From CAZMGB01 sp964565775 (lineage in GTDB: Bacteria; Chloroflexota; Dehalococcoidia; DSTF01; JALHUB01), in contig CAZMGB010000001.1 of NCBI GenBank assembly GCA_964565775.1, forward strand, positions 186,001-250,000: a stretch of 64,000 nucleotides of DNA. The letters are read 5' to 3'. The notes under the pieces were generated by a model. It did not search any database and was not told the DNA's origin. It saw nothing but the letters and a program-made list of their open reading frames with translations. Shown here piece by piece: positions 24,973 to 33,302 of this stretch (positions are counted from its first letter, which is position 1; every line of letters starts with the position of its first letter). Both the position numbers and the translations under genes were made by a program.

Positions 24973-26184
24973 GTGAAGAAAGGAATCTCGATCGGTCTCA
25001 TGACGGCGATGGCCGTCGTGGCGGCGTTGCTGGCCACGCATGGCCCGTCGGTCCGCGCACAGGCTGTAGCGAGCATCGCTCTGCCGCCGCCTGGAGGTAC
25101 GGTGCAGCTCTACCCATGGTGCACTAATATAGCCCTCACGTTTCCGAACGGGACGCCGAGTCAGGACGTGGTGCAGGCGGTGACCCCCGCCGACTCGGTG
25201 CGGTCGATGTGGCGCCACCACGGGAGCCTGAACAAGTGGGAAGGTTTCTCCCCTGCTCAGCCCGGGCCGCCGGTAAGCGACCTGCTCTCGGTCGACTTCC
25301 TTGACGCCGTATGGATATGTGCCAGTGGCGGTGGTGGTGGTAGCGGCGGAGGCGGTGGCGGCGGCGGAGGCGGCGGCGGTGGTGGTGGCGCGCAGCCGAC
25401 TAATACTCCAATTCCACCAACTTCAACTCCCACTCCAACTCCTCAACCTCCGGTGACGCAGGCCGATCTGGAGCTGGTCGATCTCTTTGCCGATCATCTG
25501 CCCCAGGGGCACGTATTCGCGAGGATCAGAAACAACGGCCCGCATGAGGTGAGCAACTTCAGCGTCACCTTTGAGTGCCAGTGGTGTACTGCGCTGCAGG
25601 TACCGCTAGGAGCTGGGGGCGGTTGCACTCCGCCGGGGCCGACGGCAACCGTCAATTTCGGCGTGCTCGCCCCGGGAAACGTAGTCGAGAAGAACACAGG
25701 CGTGGAGCTCCACGCCTCACGCGAAGACTACAACGTGACATGCACGATGTCGGTGCCCAGCTTCGATTTTAACCCCAACAACCACCAGGCGCAGGCGAAC
25801 ATCACGTACAGGCCGAACGCCGACCTACAACTGCTGCCGCTGACCTTCACGCCGCCAAACGCCACGAACAGTGGTACGCAGCTCACGCTCCGGAACAACG
25901 GCCCGGACGACGTGAGAGGTGTCGAGGTGCTATCGCAGTGCTGCTATTGCGACTCGGTTCAAGGTGCATGCACGAGGAAGTTCGCCGAGACCAGCCGCTT
26001 CCAGGTGTGGCTGAACAACGGTGCCAGCCAGACATTCGATGCGAACTTCGTGGCGAACACGGCCAATCCAGGCATCACCCGTGTGGAGTGTCGCGTACTC
26101 ATGCCTCCAAACCTCCTGGGCGACAACGGAGGCAACAACTGGCAGAGTTGGGGCGGATACTCGGGAGGTTCCTGCACGCCATAG
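24973..26184 (+). CDS. Secreted protein: Cys-bounded repeat domain, Gly-rich linker and CARDB-like domains
   Basis: 403 residues beginning with a signal peptide (GISIGLMTAMAVVAALLATHGPSVRAQA). Residues about 45-115 (WCTNIALTFPNGTPSQ to FLDAVWICASG) form the same Cys-bounded domain found in two neighbours. A Gly run with few Ser follows, then a Pro/Thr-rich linker (NTPIPPTSTPTPTPQP) and two beta-sandwich domains with RNNGPHEVSNFSVTFE and LRNNGPDDVRGVEV, which look like CARDB adhesion domains. Extracellular, perhaps a surface or polymer-binding protein. The GTG at 24973 has GGGAGGAACGAC upstream. A stem-loop terminator follows at 26227. Confidence 0.75.
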   Translation: MKKGISIGLMTAMAVVAALLATHGPSVRAQAVASIALPPPGGTVQLYPWCTNIALTFPNGTPSQDVVQAVTPADSVRSMWRHHGSLNKWEGFSPAQPGPPVSDLLSVDFLDAVWICASGGGGGSGGGGGGGGGGGGGGGAQPTNTPIPPTSTPTPTPQPPVTQADLELVDLFADHLPQGHVFARIRNNGPHEVSNFSVTFECQWCTALQVPLGAGGGCTPPGPTATVNFGVLAPGNVVEKNTGVELHASREDYNVTCTMSVPSFDFNPNNHQAQANITYRPNADLQLLPLTFTPPNATNSGTQLTLRNNGPDDVRGVEVLSQCCYCDSVQGACTRKFAETSRFQVWLNNGASQTFDANFVANTANPGITRVECRVLMPPNLLGDNGGNNWQSWGGYSGGSCTP

Positions 26185-26502
26185 AATACTGGGCGACGCT
26201 CCGCCGGCCCCCTGACCCTGGACCAAGGGGGCGGTGGCTACGGCCGCCCCCTCCGTTCGCTTACGACGCGGCCCAGCCTATGCGAGCCATGCCGACCAGC
26301 TATCGGACGAAGGCGACGGTGGGAGGGGAGAGTGCGTCTGGAGGGGTATCTTGACAGCCCGTGCGTTCGCCAGTACTTTGCAGGCGTCGACACAGAAGGG
26401 CTGCCGGTGGCAACACCGCCGATAGCCCAGTGGCGGACCACGATGCGGCTAGGGCGAGCAGGTCCACGTGGGGCGTGCGCAAGTCGGGCAAGGAGGCTAG
26501 CG
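26185..26502. other. 318-base intergenic region between secreted-protein genes
   Basis: No gene is evident. It contains the terminator of the upstream gene (26227-26251) and the ribosome site of the beta-helix protein (GGCAAGGAGGCTAGCG). No promoter could be defined with confidence. Confidence 0.5.
26227..26251 (+). terminator. Hairpin after the secreted-protein gene
   Basis: Perfect 8-bp stem GGGGGCGG / CCGCCCCC with a 9-nt loop (TGGCTACGG), 43 bases after the stop codon. The following bases (TCCGTTCGC) are only weakly T-rich. Confidence 0.65.
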
Positions 26503-28032
26503 ATGACCGGACGCCGAATGCTATGGCTGGGGGCCCTTATCGCACCGTCTGTTGCCCTTGTGGTGGTGGCCTGTGGCGGCGAGGGTGAGGAGACAAAGCC
26601 GCCCGCTGAGGTCACCGCCGTGACCACGCCCACCGTTGCGGCCGTAGCCACGGAAGAGGCGCCCGCGGCGCCTTCCGAGCAGGGGGCGCCCACGGAGCTA
26701 GCCTGCACCCACTACGTCGCACCTGATGGCAGCGATGACAACCCCGGCACCGACGGAGCTCCCTGGCAGACGATCCAGCACGCGGCGGACTTGGCTGGGC
26801 CGGGCGATACGGTCTGCGTCCATGGGGGCACGTACTTGGCGGGGGAGGAAGGCGTGGTCTTCTCCCTCTCAGGTACTGCCGATGCACCGATCACGTTTGC
26901 TGCTGCACCCGGCGAGACGGCCACCGTGCAAGGTGGCCTGATACTCCCCCATGGCACTTCCTACGTGAGGCTCATCGGCTTTGCTGTGCAGGGGTTCCCG
27001 GTATGGGGCATCGAGCTGAGCGGGGACAACCATCACATTCTCCTCTCGCACCTGGATGTGTCGGGCGGTGAAGCCAGCGTGCGGCTGACCTATGGTGAGA
27101 CGGAGGGAACGGCTGAGGAGGGTCCGGTGAGCGACATAGTGGTGGAGGACAGCGTGCTCCATGACTGTGGTTATGAGTCAGTGGACTGCACACCGGGCCC
27201 ATGTGACCGGCTGACATTCCGGCGGTTGGAGATCTACGGAGCGGGGTCAGCGCCTGGGGCGGAGTATGGGGGCGACGGGCTGTCGGTGGCGCGGGGGCAG
27301 GAGATCTTGGTGGAGGACAGCTACATCCATGACAACGGAGGGGATGGGATCGACCTGAACTCGCGGGACAGGGAAGGGAACGTAACGGGGATAGTGGTGA
27401 GGCGGAACAGGGTAGAGCGGAACCACCTGAACGGGATCAAGCTGTGGGCAGGGGGACGGATGGAGAACAACGTCGTGTGGGGGCAGGGGGACTCGTCGGT
27501 ATGGCTGGGGGTGCACCCGGGCGTGTTTGAGGTAGTGAACAACACGATTGCCTACAACATGTACGATGCGGAGTACAGCGGACGGAACTATGCGTTTGCG
27601 GCGGGTTACCCGGAGGAGGGGCCGGCGAGCATAGAACTGACGATGGTGAACAACATCTTTGCCTACAACACGGGTCCTGAGGTAGGCGATCCGACTGCTC
27701 TCTACCTGGGGCCAGGGGTGCAGCTAACGGAGCACCACAACCTGTACTGGAGCCTAGCGGACGAGGAGATATACGCGGAGTTTGTGAGCGGGGGTGCGCC
27801 GGAGTTTGGGCGGACGGAGATCACTGACGGCACGTGGACGAGTGCGACTGGTCAGGGGGAGGGTGACGTGACGGCTGACCCGCTATTTGAGTCTGGGTGG
27901 CCGGATGTGGGCCTGCACCTGAGTGAGGGTAGTCCGGCGGTGGACGCGGGCAGTGGGGACGGAGCGCCTTCGGAGGATGTGGAGGGCCACGCACGTGATG
28001 GTACGCCCGATATAGGCGCCTACGAACGGTGA
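26503..28032 (+). CDS. Right-handed parallel beta-helix lipoprotein
   Basis: 509 residues. Signal peptide ends at VALVVVACGGEGEE, a lipobox-like site, followed by a Thr/Ala-rich spacer. From about residue 70 the opening of a DUF1565/parallel beta-helix protein is seen: CTHYVAPDGSDDNPGTDGAP, WQTIQHAADLAGPGDTVCVHGG, then repeated coil patterns such as ILVEDSYIHDNGGDGIDLNS and VVRRNRVERNHLNGIKLWAGG. Such proteins are usually polysaccharide lyases or hydrolases or surface adhesins; no specific catalytic residues could be assigned. The ATG at 26503 follows AAGGAGG; an in-frame extension to 26332 lacks one. Confidence 0.85.
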   Translation: MTGRRMLWLGALIAPSVALVVVACGGEGEETKPPAEVTAVTTPTVAAVATEEAPAAPSEQGAPTELACTHYVAPDGSDDNPGTDGAPWQTIQHAADLAGPGDTVCVHGGTYLAGEEGVVFSLSGTADAPITFAAAPGETATVQGGLILPHGTSYVRLIGFAVQGFPVWGIELSGDNHHILLSHLDVSGGEASVRLTYGETEGTAEEGPVSDIVVEDSVLHDCGYESVDCTPGPCDRLTFRRLEIYGAGSAPGAEYGGDGLSVARGQEILVEDSYIHDNGGDGIDLNSRDREGNVTGIVVRRNRVERNHLNGIKLWAGGRMENNVVWGQGDSSVWLGVHPGVFEVVNNTIAYNMYDAEYSGRNYAFAAGYPEEGPASIELTMVNNIFAYNTGPEVGDPTALYLGPGVQLTEHHNLYWSLADEEIYAEFVSGGAPEFGRTEITDGTWTSATGQGEGDVTADPLFESGWPDVGLHLSEGSPAVDAGSGDGAPSEDVEGHARDGTPDIGAYER

Positions 28033-28143
28033 GTCTGCGCTGGTGAGCGCTGGTGGAGGCTGCTGCTCAGCAGCTCTCGATTCAAGGCCGACTAGCGGCG
28101 CGTTCCAGACGCAAGGGCAACCTGCAAAGAGGAAATGTGCGCC

Positions 28144-28344
28144 GTGAAGCGCGTGACAATCGCAGCCGCCGGTCTCGCTCTGGTGGTGGGCGTCTGACCC
28201 CCTCCTTGGGAGACGAAGGCTGCCCTGTATGCCCCCGTCGTCCCCGCCAGTATCCATGTGTCCTCGCCGGAATACCCGCTGGAAGTCTGTCCTGAATTCG
28301 TGGCGCTCGCCGCGCCGCAAGTCGACAGTGCTAGGAGGTGCTGA
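28144..28344 (+). pseudogene. Small secreted ORF interrupted by an in-frame TGA
   Basis: A GTG at 28144, preceded by AAGAGGAAATG, opens a signal-peptide-like VKRVTIAAAGLALVVGV, then a TGA at 28195-28197. The same frame continues without further stops for 48 codons (PPPWETKAALYAPVVPAS and later CPEFVALAAPQV) and ends at a TGA (28342-28344) just two bases before the next ATG. The continuation of frame and the operon-like spacing suggest one small exported protein of about 66 residues disrupted by a nonsense codon, a recoded stop or an assembly error. No relative is recognised. Confidence 0.5.
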
Positions 28345-28345
28345 G

Positions 28346-28894
28346 ATGAGGAGAGCTGCTCTAGCTGCGATAGTTGTGCTGGTGGTTCTTGCGCTGGCGG
28401 GAGTCGCCAGTTCTGTCCTGGCCCCGAATCGAGGCCAGAGCGCCGGCCCAGTGGTGGACCACATCGTCCTCGAGATAGAAGGCCATCAAGCAGGGATCTT
28501 CCAGGGACTCTCGGGCATGGTGGCCGAAACCGAGGTCGTCGAGCATAAGGAGGTGGGAAAGGACGGCAAGCAGTATGTGACAAAGATACCTGGAGCGACC
28601 GAGTACGGAAACATCACGCTCAGGGCGGGACTGATAGATCAGCCGTTCATCATGTGGTATTTCGAAGGGCTAGTGCCCGGCAAGGTCGGGACCGCTCGGA
28701 AGGATGGCTCCGTCGTACTGCAGAGTGCTCAGGACGACGCGCTTGCGAAGTACGAATTCCGGCGCGCCTGGCCCTGCGGATGGACGGTAGATGTTGATCC
28801 TTCTAGCCCGAACGGCTACGTGGAGGAGTTCAAGCTGTGCGTTGAGGAGTGGAAGAAGGTAGATCTCCATTCGCCCGGAGGGCGAGTCCAGTAG
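28346..28894 (+). CDS. Phage tail-tube (T4 gp19)-like protein with signal peptide
   Basis: 182 residues. The first ~25 (ALAAIVVLVVLALAGVASSV) are a signal peptide or anchor with no lipobox. From residue ~36 the chain matches the gp19/Hcp-like tail-tube family used by phages and contractile injection systems: FQGLSGMVAETEVVEHKEVG, IPGATEYGNITLRAGLID, and YEFRRAWPCGWTVDVD. The family normally lacks an export signal, and no sheath, baseplate or spike gene is nearby. The ATG at 28346 has TAGGAGGTGC upstream; the longer frame to 28229 has none. Its role outside the cell is unknown. Confidence 0.78.
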   Translation: MRRAALAAIVVLVVLALAGVASSVLAPNRGQSAGPVVDHIVLEIEGHQAGIFQGLSGMVAETEVVEHKEVGKDGKQYVTKIPGATEYGNITLRAGLIDQPFIMWYFEGLVPGKVGTARKDGSVVLQSAQDDALAKYEFRRAWPCGWTVDVDPSSPNGYVEEFKLCVEEWKKVDLHSPGGRVQ

Positions 28895-29016
28895 AGGTCA
28901 ACACTCCGGGGCGTGGCGGTGGAAGGCCGGGTTGCGGTCAGGTTGTCGCCTGCCGCGACCATGGCACGGGCACCGATGTTGGTGTCTGGCAAACGGTGGC
29001 CGGAGCTTGGGTTGAG

Positions 29017-31854
29017 CTAGGGTGGGGGCGGCGTATCCGTGAGGCGGCTGAGGGGCGTCTGCGAGACGTAGCCGAGGCAACCGGCCCGCTCCGCCGTATC
29101 GTACGCCGCCCGAACGTTGTCTTCCTGGAGGGCGTAGTCGACGCAGAAGACGGGCAGGCCCGCGTCGAGGTACAGGCGGAACAGGTCGGTGAGCCACTCC
29201 CTGTCCTCCTGCGGCGTTGGGATGTCCCCGGACTTGGGGTCGCCCCACTTAGTGTCCGCTTCGCCCTGGAAGGACAGGTCCTCCTGGGCCAGGCCGTCGA
29301 TGATCCCCAGGTAGTCGGGCCGCTCAGCCGCCAGCTCGGCAGCGTTCTGGGCGACGACCAGGAAGCCCGGGTGCCGTCCTCGGGCGTAATCGCGGATCTC
29401 TTTGATGAAGGACACCATCTCGGCCGCCGGGTCGAGACCTTCGGCTGCGGCCGCGGCCGCGACGTGGTCGTCCGAGTAGGCCTCGACCCAGTCCATGTAG
29501 ATGCCATCGAAGCCGTCGTCCAGCGCCATGTCGAGGAGCGACCCCTCGTCGTATATCACGATGTCTTTCCAACGCTCGTCCCAGAAGGCGACGGGGTAGT
29601 CGCCCGACCAGCCGCCTGGATCGGTCGCGAGCAGGAAGTCCGGGATACCGGGCCCGCCTGTTGACGGCGCCCGCCACTCATCCTGCCAGTACGTGCGGTA
29701 GTCCTCCGCCTCACCGATGTCGACGTAGGCGAGCACGAGCTTGCCGCGCTCGTGGAGGCGGCGGACCAGCCCCGCCGTGTCGAATCCCTCAGAGCCGACG
29801 TTGGAGCGGGTCGGCTCAATGACCAGCAGGTCGTAGTCCGAAGCGACCAGCGCATCGACGGCTCCGTCCGCTTCCAGATCCTGGGTCTGGTATGCCCAGG
29901 ACGTCACGCTGTGGAGGTCGGGACCGGCCGCAGCACCCGCCAGGGCTGGCATCGTGAGGGAAGCGGACCGCCCTGTGCAGAGGAACACGGCGTCCAGGAA
30001 CTGGAGGCTCGTGAGGTCGCTGGCTTCGGGCGCTGCCGCCATGTAAGCCTGGAATGAGCCGCTGGCGTTATCGAGTCGCCACATCGATTCGAAGGCGTCG
30101 GCGGGCGATACGGCGTCGGCCACCAGAGAGGGGTCTGTGCCGTCTGGAAAGGAGAGGCCGAGGACGTTGCAGCCGGCGGCGAGGGGAGTGGAGATGGTGG
30201 TGGAGGGGTCAGGGGAGAGGGTGGGCATGGTGATATCGGCGGTGGCGTTGAGACAGAGGAAGACGGCGTCGAGGGGGTTAAGGGTGTGGAGGTCGCTGGC
30301 CTGGGGCGCCTGGGGCCTGAAGGCCTGGAAGGAGCCGGAGCTGTTATCGAGGCGCCAGATGGCGTCGAGGGCGCTGGCAGGGGAGACGGCGGCCGCGACG
30401 GTGGCGGCGTCGGTGCCGGTGGCGAAGGTGAGGGTGACCATGTTGCAGCCGGGCCGCATGCCTGCCGCTGGGACTTCTTCCGGGTTGAATTCGAGTGCCT
30501 CTCTCATGCGGATGCGGCCGGAGCCGGCCCAGTTGGTGAAGCTGGCGTCGGGCAAGGGCGCGGCCGTGGCCTTGATGATCTGCCGCACGCCCTCATTGCT
30601 CAGGGCGGGGTCTCGTGAGAGCAGAAGGCCGGCAAGGGCCGAGACCTGTGGTGCCGCGAAAGACGTACCGCTGGCCCTGGAATAGGGGAGGCTGCCTATG
30701 CAGGACCAGTTCCGTCCGCAGAGATCTGAGGGGACGGTGCTGGCAATATCGACGCCGGGGGCAGCGACCTCTACCTCCGGCCCCCAGTTGCTGAACGGCG
30801 CCCGTTCGTCTGGCTTCTTATGGTCGGAGGCGCCGACTGCGATGACCTCCGGCAGGTTGGCTGGGAAGGACACCTCCCCGGTGTCATCGTTCCCGCTGGC
30901 CGCGACCAGAACGACGCCGAAGTCGTCGTGGGCGGTCCCAATGGCGTCACGGATGGTCTGCGACTCGAGGTGGGCGCCGAAGCTCATGTTGATCACCTGC
31001 GCCCCGTTTTCGGCGGCATAGAGAATGCCCGCGCTGATATCGGCGCTGGTGCCACCGCCGGTGCAGGCGAGGACCTTGACGGGCATGATCGCAACGCCGT
31101 CGGCCGTGCCGGCGACTCCCTGTTGGTTGTTGGCCCTTGCCGCCACGATACCGGCCACGAAAGTACCGTGGCCGTCGGCGTCGCTCACATCGCTACTCGG
31201 TCCACGCGGCCGTCCGACGCAAGCTATGTCGGCGGTCTTGGGGTCAACGAGGTTGCAGCCGTGAACGTCGTCTACGCAACCGTTTCCGTCGTCGTCGACT
31301 CCATTGCCCGCCGTCTCGTCCTGGTTGACCCATATCTTGCCTTCGAGGTCGGGGTGGTGGATGTCCACCCCTGTGTCAAGTACGGCCAGCACAGCCGGGC
31401 GGGTTCCCGGTCCCAGGTCCCAGGCATCCGGCGCCTCGATGAGTTCGTAGTACCAGCGCTGGTAAGCACCGTACATCGGGTCGTCCGGCACCATGGCCTC
31501 GCGCAAGATGTAGTTGGGCTCCGCGTACTCGACGAACGGCAGCCTCTCGTAGACATCGGTCGCCAGGCCCACCCCCATCTTCGGGTCGATCTTCAGCCGC
31601 ACCACGCCGATGGCTTCCAGGCGGCTTATCTCTCTGGCGCCGAGGAGTCTGTCTGCCAGGTGCAGCGGAAGGGCGCCACCGGGCTGCACCCTGACCAGGA
31701 GCTCATTGGGTACCGCCGGTGCGCTCGCAGCCACGGCCTTGGCGGAGGCTGGCGAAGACTCGCGCGGCTTGGGCTCGGCGGGCTCGCAGGCGAGGGTCAG
31801 AGCCAGAGCAGCAATGGTGAGCGCGGCGACGAGAGCCTGGGTTGTTCTCCTCAT
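29017..31854 (-). CDS. Lipoprotein fusing S8 subtilisin, two Cys-bounded repeats and a GH114/TM1410-like barrel
   Basis: 945 residues. A lipobox-like signal (AALALTLACEPAEP) is followed by an inhibitor-like propeptide and a complete subtilisin: Asp160 in VLAVLDTGVDIHHPDL, His229 in DADGHGTFVAGI, Asn322 in VAASGND and Ser398 in ASGTSFAAPQ, with a calcium-binding-like VDDDGNGCVDD. Residues about 468-625 are two Cys-bounded repeats. From about 640 comes a TIM-barrel domain of the GH114 / TM1410 type: LVLAYVDIGEAEDYR, VAFWDERWKDIV and DDGFDGIYMDWVEAYSDD. The ATG at 31854 is preferred; the frame continues 42 codons upstream through the neighbour's end. It follows the gene at 31878 by 23 bases. Confidence 0.88.
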   Translation of the reverse strand: MRRTTQALVAALTIAALALTLACEPAEPKPRESSPASAKAVAASAPAVPNELLVRVQPGGALPLHLADRLLGAREISRLEAIGVVRLKIDPKMGVGLATDVYERLPFVEYAEPNYILREAMVPDDPMYGAYQRWYYELIEAPDAWDLGPGTRPAVLAVLDTGVDIHHPDLEGKIWVNQDETAGNGVDDDGNGCVDDVHGCNLVDPKTADIACVGRPRGPSSDVSDADGHGTFVAGIVAARANNQQGVAGTADGVAIMPVKVLACTGGGTSADISAGILYAAENGAQVINMSFGAHLESQTIRDAIGTAHDDFGVVLVAASGNDDTGEVSFPANLPEVIAVGASDHKKPDERAPFSNWGPEVEVAAPGVDIASTVPSDLCGRNWSCIGSLPYSRASGTSFAAPQVSALAGLLLSRDPALSNEGVRQIIKATAAPLPDASFTNWAGSGRIRMREALEFNPEEVPAAGMRPGCNMVTLTFATGTDAATVAAAVSPASALDAIWRLDNSSGSFQAFRPQAPQASDLHTLNPLDAVFLCLNATADITMPTLSPDPSTTISTPLAAGCNVLGLSFPDGTDPSLVADAVSPADAFESMWRLDNASGSFQAYMAAAPEASDLTSLQFLDAVFLCTGRSASLTMPALAGAAAGPDLHSVTSWAYQTQDLEADGAVDALVASDYDLLVIEPTRSNVGSEGFDTAGLVRRLHERGKLVLAYVDIGEAEDYRTYWQDEWRAPSTGGPGIPDFLLATDPGGWSGDYPVAFWDERWKDIVIYDEGSLLDMALDDGFDGIYMDWVEAYSDDHVAAAAAAEGLDPAAEMVSFIKEIRDYARGRHPGFLVVAQNAAELAAERPDYLGIIDGLAQEDLSFQGEADTKWGDPKSGDIPTPQEDREWLTDLFRLYLDAGLPVFCVDYALQEDNVRAAYDTAERAGCLGYVSQTPLSRLTDTPPPP
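29987..30442. repeat. 456-bp perfect direct repeat, copy 1 (in the S8/GH114 gene)
   Basis: Identical base for base to 32551-33006, offset 2564. It encodes most of the two Cys-bounded repeat domains and the linker between them. Confidence 0.97.
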
Positions 31855-31877
31855 CTCATTCAGCCATGGCGGCCCGC

Positions 31878-33131
31878 CTAGGGAGCCGCCGCCAGAAGCT
31901 GCGGCAGCGCTTCCTGGATGTTGGCGTCCATTATCTTCGCCAGGTTCTCGGGGATGGAGTGGCGCCCCGGTGGCCCCCACGCCCAGTCCACCGATACCTG
32001 GCCCAAAACGCGGTCTCGGCGGATGGTGATCACGTCAGTGGGATACGGGATGAAGAACTCGTTGCTGTGGATCGGTCTGAGCTCAAGCGTCAAGCGATAC
32101 CAGGCCGCATCGTCTCCCAGCAATGGAGGGTCGAGCACCAGTAGCGTGACCGAGCCGATCTCGAGGCCTAGCGAGCCCGCGTACCGGGGCTGAAGCTCTG
32201 CCTTCAGTTCCTCAGCCGATGCGGACGTGAATTCGTCCATGGCGCTCGTCGCGCTATTCACGGTGTCAAAGAGTGCCAAGTCGAACGAAAAGTAGGCCGG
32301 GGCCTCGAACGGAGCATCGTAGCCCCGGGGGTCCCCGTACAGGATCGAGTAGTAGTACAGGAGGCCGGGCGGCTCGTACGACTCAAAGCTCTCGTCGATC
32401 GCCTGGAATTGCGCAGGGAGGTCCACAACTTGAGGCACAGTGGCCTCCATCAGGAACCTGATGTCCCCGGATGGTCCGACAACCCCCGGCGTCGTGGCCT
32501 CGGCGACGCCCGGCATGTCGAGGTCGCCGGCCCCTGCGGTACAGAGAAAGACGGCGTCCAGGAACTGGAGGCTCGTGAGGTCGCTGGCTTCGGGCGCTGC
32601 CGCCATGTAAGCCTGGAATGAGCCGCTGGCGTTATCGAGTCGCCACATCGATTCGAAGGCGTCGGCGGGCGATACGGCGTCGGCCACCAGAGAGGGGTCT
32701 GTGCCGTCTGGAAAGGAGAGGCCGAGGACGTTGCAGCCGGCGGCGAGGGGAGTGGAGATGGTGGTGGAGGGGTCAGGGGAGAGGGTGGGCATGGTGATAT
32801 CGGCGGTGGCGTTGAGACAGAGGAAGACGGCGTCGAGGGGGTTAAGGGTGTGGAGGTCGCTGGCCTGGGGCGCCTGGGGCCTGAAGGCCTGGAAGGAGCC
32901 GGAGCTGTTATCGAGGCGCCAGATGGCGTCGAGGGCGCTGGCAGGGGAGACGGCGGCCGCGACGGTGGCGGCGTCGGTGCCGGTGGCGAAGGTGAGGGTG
33001 ACCATGGTGCAGCCCGTGCCAAGTTCGACGGTGCGCTCGGTCTCCTGGGCGCGGGACGTCGTGGCGAGCGCTGATATGGCCAGAGCGACAAGCACCACCA
33101 GTGCCAGGACGACTGCGGCGCGCAGCTTCAC
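31878..33131 (-). CDS. Secreted protein with two Cys-bounded repeats and an unknown C-terminal domain
   Basis: 417 residues. Signal peptide (VVLALVVLVALAISALATTS). Residues about 42-190 are two Cys-bounded repeats almost identical to those of the next gene (GCTMVTLTFATGTDAATV and GCNVLGLSFPDGTDPSLV). The remaining ~215 residues (IRFLMEATVPQVVDLPAQFQ to VDWAWGPPGRHSIPENLAKI) match no family I recognise; the composition suggests an alpha/beta soluble domain. The GTG start at 33131 has GAGGAGGTGCGCT upstream. It precedes the subtilisin fusion on the same strand. Confidence 0.75.
   Translation of the reverse strand: MKLRAAVVLALVVLVALAISALATTSRAQETERTVELGTGCTMVTLTFATGTDAATVAAAVSPASALDAIWRLDNSSGSFQAFRPQAPQASDLHTLNPLDAVFLCLNATADITMPTLSPDPSTTISTPLAAGCNVLGLSFPDGTDPSLVADAVSPADAFESMWRLDNASGSFQAYMAAAPEASDLTSLQFLDAVFLCTAGAGDLDMPGVAEATTPGVVGPSGDIRFLMEATVPQVVDLPAQFQAIDESFESYEPPGLLYYYSILYGDPRGYDAPFEAPAYFSFDLALFDTVNSATSAMDEFTSASAEELKAELQPRYAGSLGLEIGSVTLLVLDPPLLGDDAAWYRLTLELRPIHSNEFFIPYPTDVITIRRDRVLGQVSVDWAWGPPGRHSIPENLAKIMDANIQEALPQLLAAAP
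32551..33006. repeat. 456-bp perfect direct repeat, copy 2
   Basis: Identical to 29987-30442. The identity stops abruptly at both ends (mismatch at 33007 against 30443 and just before 32551), as expected of a recent duplication or gene conversion event. Confidence 0.97.
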
Positions 33132-33302
33132 AGCGCACCTCCTCTCCTCTTCTTGTCGGGGTGATTCTTGTGACCGAGTGCGCTTCGTCGGGAGCGCGAG
33201 TGCACTATAACGAGCATAACCTAGTACCGCACTAGCGACTTGTCAAGTACCAATCAACGCCAGACGAAAAGAAGGTGCGCGGCTTGCTTTGCCGCGGCCG
33301 GC

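Noticed and set aside
28195..28197. Selenocysteine insertion at the TGA
   Set aside because: No recognisable bacterial SECIS hairpin follows (only a 4-bp stem CTCC/GGAG), and no Sec machinery is in the window.
30137..33210. Two identical plus-strand frames starting MPSGKERPRT
   Set aside because: They are the reverse side of the 456-bp repeat and have no independent support.
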